Under the pieces are notes generated by a model that was given only the letters and a program-made list of their open reading frames with translations, ran no database searches and was not told the origin of the DNA. Position numbers and translations under genes: made by a program. From Globicatella sulfidifaciens DSM 15739 (GTDB taxonomy: Bacteria; Bacillota; Bacilli; Lactobacillales; Aerococcaceae), in assembly GCF_900167405.1 (NCBI RefSeq), contig NZ_FUWO01000002.1, positions 124,001 to 188,000 of the forward strand: 64,000 nt of DNA, written 5' to 3'. Shown here piece by piece: positions 8,579-17,650 of the stretch. Position 1 is the first letter of the stretch. Each line of letters opens with the position of its first letter.

Positions 8579-10334
8579 TACTAAACTTCTAAGTAACCGC
8601 AATATTCTATTTATTATTATTGTCTCCATCTTTACTATTGTGCTCGCTGTACTAGCCCTAGATGCAACCGTTCACCGAATGGTCATGCAAGATAGAATGA
8701 ATCAAGTAATAGAACCCATCCAATTACAGTTGAAAAAAAATCAGCCTCTTTCTAAATTGAAGTTAGAGGCAATTGAAGAACAGTATGATGTGTCCATTTT
8801 ATGGTTTCAACGAGAACAATCTTTAACCAATCAATTGCCGGAACTATTTTATGATAGTAGCAATTTAAATGAAAATATTAAAAAATTGATTTCAGAACAA
8901 GTCCATGAAGTAAACAGTAAACCTAAAATATCGTTGAGATCGTCTCATTATTTAGCCACCATTCCTTTAACCGAAGCGAGTATAGCTAACTGGGTAGTAG
9001 TGGTGATGCCAGCGATTAGTTTAGTAGACAATAATTTACAGATTTTATCCGTCATATTAGCCGTTATCATTATCTTGTTAGTCATCGTTATTAGCCTTTT
9101 TTGGAGGTACTATTTTATTCCGCTTCGTAAGCTAAATGTTGTGCTGCATAAGCTTTTGAATAAGGATTATCAGTTGCAATTTCCCTTAATACAAAACGGT
9201 CACAATGGCATAGTGGGAGAAATGACACAATCACTCCAACAGTTGAGTTCGAATTTAATTAAACAAGAAAATGCTTTATCCACTACGGTTCATCAGCGTA
9301 GTGTTCTAATCAATCATCTCATTTTGGGTATTGTTGTTGTTGATTCAGAAGGAAAAATTGTTTTAACCAATCCAGCGGCTAATGCGATGTTGGATATTGT
9401 AGATAGAAATATCGGCGAGCATTATACGAGTGTTATTAAAAGTTATCCTATTTTATCGATGATTGATCGAGTACGCCAAAATCATTTAGCACAACGAGAG
9501 GAAGTTGAACTATGGGTGCCGCATACCCAAATTGTTGACGTAAATATTGTTCCTTATGGCCAAGGAAATATCAATGATGAAATTTTAATTTTATTATATG
9601 ATTTAACGGCTATTAGAAGGTTAGAAGAAGTGCGATCTGAATTTGTCGCCAATGCTTCACATGAACTAAGAACGCCGGTAACAGCGATCAAAGGCTTTGC
9701 TGAAACATTACAAAATGGTGCCATGGAAAACCCAGTAATTGCGATGAAATTTATTAATATTATTGCGGATGAGAGTCATCGTTTGGAGCATATTATTGAA
9801 GATATTTTATCGTTATCACGTATTGAAAAGCAACAGCTTGCGATTAATGTTACTAGTTTTGATTTAGTAGCGAAGATTCAAAGCTTGTCTCACTTATTTG
9901 CTGAGCGTTTGGAACAGAAAAACATGCAATTGGTACTACCGAATTCTGGTCCGATAATGATTGAAACAGATGAACAACGGATTGAAAATATCGTAACCAA
10001 TCTAATTGATAATGCGATTAACTATTCTGAGGACAATAAAAAGATTATGGTTCGTGCTGAAGAAAGTTCACGAATGGTTCGTTTATCGATTATTGACCAA
10101 GGGGTAGGGATTCCTCTGGAAGAACAAGAGCGAATTTTCGAACGGTTTTATCGTGTAGACAAGGCCAGAAGTCGTCAAACGGGTGGGACAGGATTAGGAC
10201 TATCAATCGTTCGCCACTTAGTAAAAACAATGAATGGAACCATTTCAGTTGAAAGTAAGGTAGGTCAAGGCTCTAGTTTTACCGTCAGACTGCCCAAATA
10301 TTGGGGGAAAAGAAATTTAGAAGGAAAAAATTAA
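8568..10334 (+). CDS. phoR: PhoR-type sensor histidine kinase
   Basis: Membrane sensor kinase, partner of the preceding regulator. The 588 residues run: membrane segment (about 13-33), extracytoplasmic domain (34-155), second membrane segment (156-183), HAMP (about 184-235), PAS (about 245-350), HisKA with H365 in ANASHELRTP, and HATPase_c with N box NLIDNAINYSE, DQGVGIP and GTGLGLSIV. The start is ATG 8568, seven bases after GAGGTG; the frame is also open from an upstream TTG without support. It is followed by a terminator hairpin and then the Pho-box region of pstC. Confidence 0.9.
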   Translation: MQNNTKLLSNRNILFIIIVSIFTIVLAVLALDATVHRMVMQDRMNQVIEPIQLQLKKNQPLSKLKLEAIEEQYDVSILWFQREQSLTNQLPELFYDSSNLNENIKKLISEQVHEVNSKPKISLRSSHYLATIPLTEASIANWVVVVMPAISLVDNNLQILSVILAVIIILLVIVISLFWRYYFIPLRKLNVVLHKLLNKDYQLQFPLIQNGHNGIVGEMTQSLQQLSSNLIKQENALSTTVHQRSVLINHLILGIVVVDSEGKIVLTNPAANAMLDIVDRNIGEHYTSVIKSYPILSMIDRVRQNHLAQREEVELWVPHTQIVDVNIVPYGQGNINDEILILLYDLTAIRRLEEVRSEFVANASHELRTPVTAIKGFAETLQNGAMENPVIAMKFINIIADESHRLEHIIEDILSLSRIEKQQLAINVTSFDLVAKIQSLSHLFAERLEQKNMQLVLPNSGPIMIETDEQRIENIVTNLIDNAINYSEDNKKIMVRAEESSRMVRLSIIDQGVGIPLEEQERIFERFYRVDKARSRQTGGTGLGLSIVRHLVKTMNGTISVESKVGQGSSFTVRLPKYWGKRNLEGKN

Positions 10335-10390
10335 AAAAATAATATAAAGATTTTTAGTAACGTTTTCTATAAAAGAAAGCCCTATAAAGG

Positions 10391-10437
10391 AAGAGAAAGA
10401 TTATATTACGACGAGAAAAATAATCTTTCTCTTATTT
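10391..10437 (+). terminator. Intrinsic terminator after phoPR
   Basis: AAGAGAAAGATTAT pairs perfectly with ATAATCTTTCTCTT (10420-10433), followed by a weak T-rich tail. Confidence 0.7.
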
Positions 10438-10438
10438 A

Positions 10439-10517
10439 TTTACGTTCAATTTACAAAACTAATCTTATTTTAATTTTAAACACTTTTTACTTCATTCCGG
10501 TTTACAATAACCTTACT
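10439..10517 (+). promoter_or_regulatory. Pho boxes upstream of pstCAB-phoU
   Basis: Two pairs of 11-bp phased direct repeats: TTTACG-N5-TTTACA (10439-10455) and TTTACA-N5-CTTACT (10501-10517). Direct TT(A/T/C)ACA repeats with 4-6 base spacing are the known PhoP-binding signature of Firmicutes. A TAAAAT (10540-10545) could serve as -10. Confidence 0.7.
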
Positions 10518-10574
10518 TAACCTTTCAGAATAAAACCGTTAAAATTGAAGGTAGAGAAATTATGGAGGAAGATT

Positions 10575-11438
10575 ATGATGCGAGATTTTAAAGAGACATT
10601 CATGAAATATGTATTTTTATTTTGTGCGACTTTGTCGATTGTATCTATTATTTTGATTTTTTATTTTATTTTTCAAGGAGCAATTCCTTTCTTACTAAAG
10701 ACTGGTGTTTGGAATTTTTTAAGTGGGAGTGTTTGGAGACCAACCGCATCAACACCTAAATTTGGGATCTTTCCAATGATTGTTGGATCATTTGCGGTTA
10801 CAATTGGTGCTGTTATTATTGGAGTACCAATTGGTGTCTTAACAGCTGTTTTTATGGCTTACTTCTGCCCTGAAAAACTCTATCGCTATGCCAAACCTGC
10901 TATAAACTTAATGGCGGCCATTCCATCGATTATTTATGGCTTTTTTGCTTTACAATTACTGGTTCCTTTATCTCGACAATTGTTTGGTGGAACAGGGATG
11001 AATATTATCACCGCTTCGATATTATTGGGAATTATGATATTACCTACTATCATTGGACTATCAGAATCTGCAATTAGAGCTGTGCCAAAAGATTTTTATT
11101 CGGCTAGTATGGGGTTAGGGGCTACTCATGAACGCTCAGTGATGAGTGTGGTCGTACCGGCAGCTCGTTCAGGTATTTTATCTTCTGTAATTTTAGGGAT
11201 TGGACGGGCAATTGGTGAAACAATGGCGGTCATTTTAGTAGCGGGTAATCAACCGGCACTCCCTCGTCGGTTAACTTCTGGTGTCCGAACGTTAACGACA
11301 AATATCGTATTAGAAATGGGTTATGCGTCTGGGGATCACCGTGATGCCTTGATCGCTACCGCAGCAGTATTATTTGTATTTATCATTATTATCAATATTA
11401 TTTTCATGTTGATTAAGAAGAATAAGGAGGTAGCTTAA
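10575..11438 (+). CDS. pstC: Phosphate ABC transporter permease PstC
   Basis: Membrane subunit of the high-affinity phosphate importer. A roughly 287-residue protein with six predicted membrane segments and the permease EAA-type loop (FYSASMGLGATHERSVMSVV). IPSIIYGFFALQLLVP and GRAIGETMAVILVAGN are PstC-typical. The start is ATG 10575 (or the adjacent ATG 10578), six bases after GGAGG; the frame extends 10 codons further up to a TTG without support. The stop overlaps the pstA start by one base. Expected to be phosphate-starvation induced through the Pho boxes upstream. pstS, usually the first gene of such operons, is not here but after phoU. Confidence 0.93.
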   Translation: MMRDFKETFMKYVFLFCATLSIVSIILIFYFIFQGAIPFLLKTGVWNFLSGSVWRPTASTPKFGIFPMIVGSFAVTIGAVIIGVPIGVLTAVFMAYFCPEKLYRYAKPAINLMAAIPSIIYGFFALQLLVPLSRQLFGGTGMNIITASILLGIMILPTIIGLSESAIRAVPKDFYSASMGLGATHERSVMSVVVPAARSGILSSVILGIGRAIGETMAVILVAGNQPALPRRLTSGVRTLTTNIVLEMGYASGDHRDALIATAAVLFVFIIIINIIFMLIKKNKEVA

Positions 11439-12256
11439 TGAAAACGAATCATTTTATTAAAGGGCTAGTTTGGGCTGCCGCAATGTTTACCTTAGGGATA
11501 TTATTATTTATTATTGGTTTTATTGTTTGGAATGGTTTTTCATCAATGAACCTAAGTTTATTCGAATGGGAATATACCACTAAAAACGTCTCGATGATGC
11601 CGGCTATTATTTCAACTTTAGTCGTGGTTGGAGTATCATTATTAATTGCCGCACCAATCGGTGTTTTTACTGGTTTCTATTTAGTAGAATATGCGGATCG
11701 TTCAAGTAAAATTTTACCGATTATTCGTTTAGCTACTGATACTTTAGCAGCAGTTCCGTCGATTGTTTATGGTTTGTTCGGGATGTTATTTTTTGTAAAT
11801 AGAGTTTTCGGTAGCTTTTCACATTACGCTGGTATTTTAACGATAACGATCATGATTTTACCTATTATTATTTCATCGACAGAGGAAGCTTTATTATCCG
11901 TTCATAATAGTTTGCGAATGGGGAGTTTAGCATTGGGTGCTGGTAAGCTTAGAACCATCTTTACCGTAGTATTACCGGTCGCAATGCCTGGGATTTTATC
12001 AGGACTCATCTTGGCGACTGGTCGTATAGTTGGGGAGTCGGCTGCTTTGCTTTACACTTTAGGTTCTTCATCTAATATGATCAGAAATCTTAAGTCCCCA
12101 GGTCGTACATTAGCGGTACATATGTACGTTTTATCCCAAGAAGGTTTCCACGTGAAAGAAGCCTACTCAACGGCGACAGTTTTAATTATTTTAGTATTAA
12201 CCATTAACTGGTTATCTACTCGATTAGGTAACAAGTTAGCAACAGGGGGAAGATAA
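11438..12256 (+). CDS. pstA: Phosphate ABC transporter permease PstA
   Basis: Second membrane subunit of the Pst importer, 272 residues, with about six membrane segments, a [15 protein letters not shown] signature and the cytoplasmic EAA loop ([20 protein letters not shown]). [17 protein letters not shown] marks the PstA branch. Its ATG overlaps the pstC stop (TAATG), so the two are translationally coupled, and pstB begins one base after its stop. Confidence 0.94.
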   Translation: MKTNHFIKGLVWAAAMFTLGILLFIIGFIVWNGFSSMNLSLFEWEYTTKNVSMMPAIISTLVVVGVSLLIAAPIGVFTGFYLVEYADRSSKILPIIRLATDTLAAVPSIVYGLFGMLFFVNRVFGSFSHYAGILTITIMILPIIISSTEEALLSVHNSLRMGSLALGAGKLRTIFTVVLPVAMPGILSGLILATGRIVGESAALLYTLGSSSNMIRNLKSPGRTLAVHMYVLSQEGFHVKEAYSTATVLIILVLTINWLSTRLGNKLATGGR

Positions 12257-12257
12257 G

Positions 12258-13016
12258 ATGGCAAAGGTAAAATTTGATATACAAAATTTAGATTTCTATT
12301 ATGGTGATTTTCAAGCACTTCACAATATTGATATGAAGATTGAAGAAAAATTAGTCACAGCATTTATTGGACCTTCAGGTTGTGGTAAATCAACGTTTTT
12401 AAAAATCTTAAATCGGATGCAAGACTTGGTTCCTGGAACTAAAGTGGATGGATTGGTTACTTTAGATGGTCAAGACATCTATAATCGAAACTATAATGTC
12501 AATGAGTTACGTAAACGTGTGGGTATGGTTTTCCAACAACCGAACCCATTCCCGAAGAGTATTTATGATAATATTGCTTATGGACCACGCACACATGGAA
12601 TCAAAGATAGTGCTCAATTAGATCAAATTGTTGAAGAATCGTTAAAAGGAGCTGCTATTTGGGATACCGTCAAAGATAAATTACATCAAAATGCGACCGC
12701 ATTGTCTGGTGGGCAACAACAACGTATTTGTATCGCGCGAGCAATTGCGAATAACCCAGAAGTCTTATTAATGGACGAACCAACCTCAGCCTTAGACCCA
12801 ATTTCGACTAATAAGATTGAAGAATTAGTTCATGAATTAAAAGAAAAATATACGGTAGTCATTGTAACGCATAATATGCAACAAGCGGCCCGTATTTCCG
12901 ATAAAACAGCTTTCTTTTTAAATGGAGAAGTGATAGAATTTGGAGGCACCGAACAAATCTTTGGATTCCCAGTAGATAAACGTACAGATGATTATATCTC
13001 TGGTCGTTTCGGCTAA
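12258..13016 (+). CDS. pstB: Phosphate ABC transporter ATPase PstB
   Basis: ATPase that powers phosphate import. 252 residues with Walker [10 protein letters not shown] (38-46), Q-loop [21 protein letters not shown] (PstB-specific), signature LSGGQQQR and Walker [14 protein letters not shown], followed by the switch histidine in [13 protein letters not shown]. Tightly spaced within the pst operon, so probably translationally coupled to pstA. Confidence 0.97.
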   Translation: MAKVKFDIQNLDFYYGDFQALHNIDMKIEEKLVTAFIGPSGCGKSTFLKILNRMQDLVPGTKVDGLVTLDGQDIYNRNYNVNELRKRVGMVFQQPNPFPKSIYDNIAYGPRTHGIKDSAQLDQIVEESLKGAAIWDTVKDKLHQNATALSGGQQQRICIARAIANNPEVLLMDEPTSALDPISTNKIEELVHELKEKYTVVIVTHNMQQAARISDKTAFFLNGEVIEFGGTEQIFGFPVDKRTDDYISGRFG

Positions 13017-13043
13017 TAATTATTCCAAATAGGAGGAATTAAG

Positions 13044-13700
13044 ATGAGAAGTGTATACGAGCAAGAGTTAAAAGAATTATATGTTCAATTGACAAGTTTA
13101 GGTAATGCAGCCAATGAATCATTACATAAAGCGGTAACTGCTTATCAAAATGACGATAAAGAATTGGCGCATGAATTATTTAGTGATGATTTAAGAATTA
13201 ATGCGTCTACTGCAGATATTGAAAAAGCTGCTTATCGTATTATTGCCTTACAACAACCAGTAGCAAGGGATTTACGTTTAATCTTCACTGTTTTACACGG
13301 TTCACAAGATATTGAACGTATTGCCGATCATGCGGTATCGATTGCGAAAGCAACGATGCGTTTAGATGAAAACTTTAAAGACGCGCCCCAAATTAATCAA
13401 GTATTAATGGAAATGGCCGAAAAAGTTCAAGTGATGTTAACGGATGCGATTACGGCATTTATGGAACAAGATTCACGTGGAGCTAAAGCGATAGCAGAGC
13501 GTGATGAAGAAGTAGATGCTTTATTATCAAAGCTTTTCAAGATTGTGATTAAAGATATGGAAGAACAATCGGATGTTATCACATCTGGTGTGAGCTATAT
13601 CGGTGTCGCGCGTAATTTAGAGCGTATTGGTGACTATGTGACAAATATCTGCGAACGGATTGTTTACTTGAATACAGGTGAGATTATCGAATTAAATTAA
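13044..13700 (+). CDS. phoU: Phosphate signalling protein PhoU
   Basis: PhoU links Pst transport state to PhoR signalling. 218 residues, all helical, with two PhoU repeats; the metal-binding signatures are DIERIADHAVSIA in the first half and NLERIGDYVTNICERIVY in the second. A strong GGAGG precedes the ATG. It is the last gene of the pstC operon and is followed by a terminator. Confidence 0.95.
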   Translation: MRSVYEQELKELYVQLTSLGNAANESLHKAVTAYQNDDKELAHELFSDDLRINASTADIEKAAYRIIALQQPVARDLRLIFTVLHGSQDIERIADHAVSIAKATMRLDENFKDAPQINQVLMEMAEKVQVMLTDAITAFMEQDSRGAKAIAERDEEVDALLSKLFKIVIKDMEEQSDVITSGVSYIGVARNLERIGDYVTNICERIVYLNTGEIIELN

Positions 13701-13709
13701 AAATATTTT

Positions 13710-13749
13710 CTCTGATGACTTTGGATGATTGAAGTTGTCAGAGTTTTTT
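13710..13749 (+). terminator. Intrinsic terminator after phoU
   Basis: CTCTGATGACTT pairs with AAGTTGTCAGAG through two wobble pairs, followed by TTTTTTG. It separates the pstCAB-phoU unit from pstS. Confidence 0.85.
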
Positions 13750-13894
13750 GTTTTGAAATGCTCTGCTTTTATTTTTTAATTAACATTTCTATGGATTATT
13801 TGTTGAAAATAATAAAAATAGTGCCAAAACGGATGCTTGTACGGAGGCGAAAATTCAATGTTTTTACCGGAGTTGGTGAGTGTCACTGGAAATG

Positions 13895-13948
13895 TTTACG
13901 TTGAATTTACAATTAATTTACAATAAATTGATAATTGAATGTTATATT
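13895..13948 (+). promoter_or_regulatory. Four-fold Pho box and promoter of pstS
   Basis: TTTACG (13895), TTTACA (13906), TTTACA (13917) and TTGATA (13928) are spaced exactly 11 bases apart, an almost ideal PhoP-binding array. TATATT (13943-13948) follows as -10, with the last repeat in the -35 region. From 13750 to 13894 I see no other element. Confidence 0.8.
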
Positions 13949-14007
13949 TAACATGTACCACAAAGGTATTGATGAAAACTTTTATTTAAGAGGAGAATAT
14001 TAATATT

Positions 14008-14853
14008 ATGAAAAAAGCTTTATCTAAAATAGCAATTGCATTATTAACTGCATCTGTAGCATTACCTTCAGTATTCGCACAAGAAGGATTAATTAACGTA
14101 GTATCTCGTGAAGATGGTTCAGGAACTCGTGGAGCTTTCGTTGAATTAGTAGACGTTGTAGATGAAAACGGCGATGATATGACAGACCTTTCAGCAGTTA
14201 TCCAAAACAGTACAAATGGTGTTATGCAAACAGTAGCGGGTGACGCTAACTTTATTGGTTATATTTCTTTAGGTTCATTAAATGAAGATGTTAAAGCTTT
14301 AACAGTTGACGGTGTAGAAGTTTCAGCTGAAACTATTAAAGCTGGTGATTACAAAATCGCTCGTCCATTTAACGTTGCATGGAAAAAAGATGGACTTTCT
14401 GAAATCGCTGAAGACTTTTTAAACTTTATCCATTCTGAAGAAGGACAAAAAATCGTTGAAGAAGAAGGATACATCGAGTCTAAAGATGAAGCTACTGAAT
14501 ACGAAGCTTCAGGATTAAAAGGTGAATTAACCTTAGTTGGTTCTACTTCAGTTTCGCCAGTTATTGAAGTATTAGGAGAAGCTTATAAAGCATTAAATCC
14601 AGATGTAACCATCTCTGTTGAATCAGTAGGTTCTTCTGCAGGTATCGAAGCAGCTAATAACGGTACAGCTGACTTAGGTATGGCTTCACGTGAATTAAAA
14701 GAAGAAGAGGCTGAAAACTTAGATGTTGACGTAATTGCTTTAGATGGTATCGCAGTTATCGTTAATAAAGATGCTGAAATCGAAGATATTACTTTAGAAA
14801 ACTTGAAAAAAGTTTACTTAGGTGAAATCACTGATTGGGCAGACGTTAAATAA
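14008..14853 (+). CDS. pstS: Phosphate-binding protein PstS, halves in circularly permuted order
   Basis: Extracellular phosphate-binding protein for the Pst importer. 281 residues with a type I signal peptide ending at SVFA-QEG and no cysteine anywhere, so no lipoprotein anchor. The mature protein starts with what is normally the second half of PstS: NVVSREDGSGTRGAF (30-44), YISLGSL, DGVEVSAETIKAG, EEEGYIES (151-158). A short acidic linker follows, and then what is normally the first half: GELTLVGSTSVSPVIE (172-187), VGSSAGIEAANNGTADLGMA, LDGIAVIVNKD, LGEITDWADVK at the very end. All phosphate-loop motifs are present, only reordered. It is promoted separately from pstCAB by a four-fold Pho box, with AGAGGAG before the ATG. 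A derivative of a tandem duplication with lost outer halves is a possible origin. Confidence 0.9.
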   Translation: MKKALSKIAIALLTASVALPSVFAQEGLINVVSREDGSGTRGAFVELVDVVDENGDDMTDLSAVIQNSTNGVMQTVAGDANFIGYISLGSLNEDVKALTVDGVEVSAETIKAGDYKIARPFNVAWKKDGLSEIAEDFLNFIHSEEGQKIVEEEGYIESKDEATEYEASGLKGELTLVGSTSVSPVIEVLGEAYKALNPDVTISVESVGSSAGIEAANNGTADLGMASRELKEEEAENLDVDVIALDGIAVIVNKDAEIEDITLENLKKVYLGEITDWADVK

Positions 14854-14885
14854 TTAACATAAACACAAAACCTTATTAAGATTGA

Positions 14886-14914
14886 AACAGTCTAGTTCGC
14901 TAGGCTGTTTTTTG
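14886..14914 (+). terminator. Intrinsic terminator after pstS
   Basis: ACAGTCTAG-TTCG-CTAGGCTGT hairpin followed by a T-run. Confidence 0.9.
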
Positions 14915-15046
14915 TACTATTCATACCGACTAATATAGAGATTGACCAAAAGAGATGCAATTGATACACTTATAATGATTGTAAGCGTATAATTGGTGTT
15001 GGAATACTGATTGTACGACATTATTTATAAGAAATGAGGGATCTTT

Positions 15047-15664
15047 GTGTATAAATTGATTGGCTTAGTGGGATCCAATGCAAAAAGTTCTACCAATCGG
15101 ATGTTATTACAGTACATGAAAAAGACATTTGCGGATAAAGCCTCGATTGAATTAGTAGAAATAGACGCTTTTCCATTATTTAATAAACCAGCATTTGATC
15201 AACTTCCTCCTGAAGTCATGGATGTAGCGGCTAAGATTGAACAAGCACAAGGGGTGATTATTAGTACTCCAGAATATGATCATACGATACCATCGGCATT
15301 AAATAATGCAATTGCTTGGCTTTCATATGGGATTTATCCATTTGTTGACAAGCCTGTCATGATTACCGGCGCCTCATATGGTGTATTAGGATCGTCTCGC
15401 GCTCAACAACACTTACGTCAAATATTAGACGCTCCAGAAATAAAAGCACGTATCATGCCGAGTTCTGAGTTTTTATTAGGACATTCATTAAAAGCATTTG
15501 ATGAAGCAGGGGAATTAATTAATGCAGAAAATAAAATAAAATTATCGAAGTTGTTTGATGAATATTTATCGTTTATTAATGTGATGGAACAAGTAACCCA
15601 AGCAACATCGGTTCATAGAAAAGAAGCAGAGAATTATAATTGGGAGAAAAGAGAGGTGGATTAA
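15047..15664 (+). CDS. NAD(P)H-dependent FMN reductase family protein
   Basis: Flavodoxin-fold NAD(P)H:FMN reductase of 205 residues. LVGSNAKSSTNRMLLQYMKK at the N-terminus is the flavin phosphate-binding start; STPEYDHTIPSALNNAIAWLS near residues 84-104 is the family core; VMITGASYGVLGSSRAQ binds the isoalloxazine side. The start is GTG 15047, six bases after GAGGG. Three bases separate it from a paralogue with which it forms an operon. The electron acceptor is unknown; relatives reduce quinones, azo dyes or flavins. Confidence 0.88.
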   Translation: MYKLIGLVGSNAKSSTNRMLLQYMKKTFADKASIELVEIDAFPLFNKPAFDQLPPEVMDVAAKIEQAQGVIISTPEYDHTIPSALNNAIAWLSYGIYPFVDKPVMITGASYGVLGSSRAQQHLRQILDAPEIKARIMPSSEFLLGHSLKAFDEAGELINAENKIKLSKLFDEYLSFINVMEQVTQATSVHRKEAENYNWEKREVD

Positions 15665-15667
15665 ATA

Positions 15668-17035
15668 ATGAAATTAGTCGGTCTAGTCGGTTCAAATGCA
15701 GAACATTCATATAATCACTTGTTATTAAACGAAATTAAAGCCCGCTTTCAGCATCTATTTTCCCTAGAAATACTGGAAATCTCTAGAGTGCCACTCTTTA
15801 ATGTATCTGCTGATGATCTTGACCTCGAGAATGTTCAATACTTAAATCAACGTATTTTAGAAGCAGATGGTGTTATTATTGCGACACCTGAACACAATCA
15901 TACGATTCCACCAGCTTTAAAAAGTGTTCTAGAATGGTTGTCATACAAACTACATCCATTTGAAGAGAAACCGGTCATGGTAGTTGGTGCCAGTTATGAT
16001 GTACTCGGCACTTCTCGATCGCAATTACATTTACGACAAATATTAGAAGCGCCAGGCCTAAGAGCCCATGTTTTTCCAGGAAATGAATTTTTATTAGGCA
16101 AAGCGAAAGAAGCCTTTGATGAAAATGGTCGGCTAGTTGACGCCAAAACCATTCAATATTTATCAGAATGTATTGAAAAATTTGTTCGCTTTGTTCATAT
16201 TTTAAAACAAGTCGAACAACCACGTCATCGTAAACAAGGCATTATTCATCAGAGCTATCAACTTGGTGATTTTTCAAAAGGAATGGATGATTCAGAAGTA
16301 GCAGAAATTATCCAACAATTAAAGTCAGGAGAAAAAGAAGTCGCCCACTATCATGTGCCTACGGGGAATAAAGAGCAGTATATTGTTCACACCTTTCAGA
16401 CTGTAACAGATGAAGACGGAAGTATCGTTTCAATTGAAGAGTTTATCATGGATTATGCGCAAATAATTGAACAGTATTTAAAGCAAACGGGACAATCTCT
16501 AACGAACGAGGAAGACTTAACCGCAACGAAGCAAAGTCAATACACAGAACCAGAAATCCCTGAAGTAGATGTGTCAAGTAGCGCTAGTCAGCATTTGGAA
16601 ACAAAAAATCCACCAGTACAAAGAAATGAGACTATCGAAGCAAAGGTTGATGCGACTTCCAGTCCAACACAATTAAGTGCAGCTGGAGAAGCAGAACCAA
16701 GTGAAAAGGCTAAAGCGAAATTTATTTATGTCAATGAACAATCAAAGCAGTCAACGTCTACACAAGATACTCAACCTCAGGTTATAAAAGTAATCGATGT
16801 AGGTTTTGATGACACAAAAACCTCAAAACAAGACGTAGATACTACCACTACGGCGACCGTTAAACATTTAAACCATGAAAGTAAAAAAGAAGAAAATATG
16901 CAAGACATAAACCTTCCAACAGAAAACGTACAAAAAGCAACAAAAGCAGATACAACAGAAGCTGAATCGGAAGCCAAATCAGGTCATCGACCAACGATGA
17001 TAGATGCGACTTCGGGAGCAAGTGACCAGTATTAA
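15668..17035 (+). CDS. NAD(P)H-dependent FMN reductase paralogue with long acidic C-terminal tail
   Basis: 455 residues. The first about 180 repeat the flavodoxin-like reductase fold of the gene before it (VGSNAEHSYNHLLLNEIKA; ATPEHNHTIPPALKSVLEWLS; VMVVGASYDVLGTSRSQLHL). A middle part of about 80 residues with charged helices follows (GMDDSEVAEIIQQLKSGEKE). The last about 190 residues are low-complexity, rich in Thr, Ser, Glu, Lys and Gln, without predicted fold, signal or membrane segment. The tail looks intrinsically disordered and may serve as a tether or docking surface. It shares an operon with the shorter paralogue, suggesting a hetero-complex; that is inference. Confidence 0.85.
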   Translation: MKLVGLVGSNAEHSYNHLLLNEIKARFQHLFSLEILEISRVPLFNVSADDLDLENVQYLNQRILEADGVIIATPEHNHTIPPALKSVLEWLSYKLHPFEEKPVMVVGASYDVLGTSRSQLHLRQILEAPGLRAHVFPGNEFLLGKAKEAFDENGRLVDAKTIQYLSECIEKFVRFVHILKQVEQPRHRKQGIIHQSYQLGDFSKGMDDSEVAEIIQQLKSGEKEVAHYHVPTGNKEQYIVHTFQTVTDEDGSIVSIEEFIMDYAQIIEQYLKQTGQSLTNEEDLTATKQSQYTEPEIPEVDVSSSASQHLETKNPPVQRNETIEAKVDATSSPTQLSAAGEAEPSEKAKAKFIYVNEQSKQSTSTQDTQPQVIKVIDVGFDDTKTSKQDVDTTTTATVKHLNHESKKEENMQDINLPTENVQKATKADTTEAESEAKSGHRPTMIDATSGASDQY

Positions 17036-17048
17036 ATTTTTAGCATAA

Positions 17049-17100
17049 AAAACGTGGCGAGTACCAATCATCCAAGAAGATGTTAGACTAACCACGTTTT
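17049..17100. terminator. Bidirectional terminator between convergent genes
   Basis: AAAACGTGG pairs with CCACGTTTT across a 34-base loop, A-rich on one side and T-rich on the other, placed between the flavoprotein operon (+) and the deoxyribosyltransferase gene (-). Confidence 0.75.
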
Positions 17101-17107
17101 ATATTAT

Positions 17108-17587
17108 TTAGGCTAAAAATTGTTCGATGGCTTCAGGAACAGCTGAACTATTATTGACGATTTTACCATTCAATTTAATCAAGCCAACAGTATATAAATT
17201 GACATATCCAAATTGGGATTCTGCAATTTCTTGTAAGGCTTCGATTTTTTGTTGGTTAGTTCCACCTAATTGACGAGAGTCAGTGTATAAACCAACAATT
17301 GGGATACCAGCTTGATAAGCGACACCAATTTCTGAAGCGACACCTGGATCGATGACTTGCCCATCTAAGACTGCTAGTAACACATCGCTCGATAGGACAG
17401 CCTCGGTATCTAATTTGGCAATCATAGTTGAAGCAGCATAAGCATTTTTATCGTTAATTTCACCCTGTTCTTGGGGTAAGAAAATTTCTAGGTCAGGTAG
17501 AGCTTCTCGAATTGTTTGAGCTAATTTAGCATTAAAAGCTAGTTCCATTTCAGTAAATAACGGGGCAGCAAAATATAATTTCGACAT
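17108..17587 (-). CDS. ntd: Nucleoside 2-deoxyribosyltransferase
   Basis: Exchanges bases between 2'-deoxyribonucleosides in purine/pyrimidine salvage, an enzyme typical of lactobacilli and relatives; cytoplasmic. 159 residues, the normal length. KLYFAAPLF is the N-terminal nucleotide-binding strand. SSDVLLAVLDGQVIDPGVASEIG holds the substrate-binding Asp75 and the catalytic Glu86, followed by GIPIVGLYTDSR. The start is ATG 17587, seven bases after GGAGG; the frame is open for 21 more codons upstream without a ribosome site. Confidence 0.93.
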   Translation of the reverse strand: MSKLYFAAPLFTEMELAFNAKLAQTIREALPDLEIFLPQEQGEINDKNAYAASTMIAKLDTEAVLSSDVLLAVLDGQVIDPGVASEIGVAYQAGIPIVGLYTDSRQLGGTNQQKIEALQEIAESQFGYVNLYTVGLIKLNGKIVNNSSAVPEAIEQFLA

Positions 17588-17621
17588 ATCATAACCTCCA
17601 AAATCATTTAAACTACTCTTC

Positions 17622-17650
17622 ATTATAGTGAAGCAAATCGAGAGAAGCAA
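17622..17650 (-). promoter_or_regulatory. Promoter of the deoxyribosyltransferase gene
   Basis: Minus strand TTGCTT, 17 bases, TATAAT, about 35 bases before the start. Confidence 0.55.

Noticed and set aside
13716-13731. 16-base identity (GACTTTGGATGATTGA) with 57783-57798
   Set aside because: One such match between two places in 64 kb of AT-rich DNA is near chance expectation and lies in different contexts.
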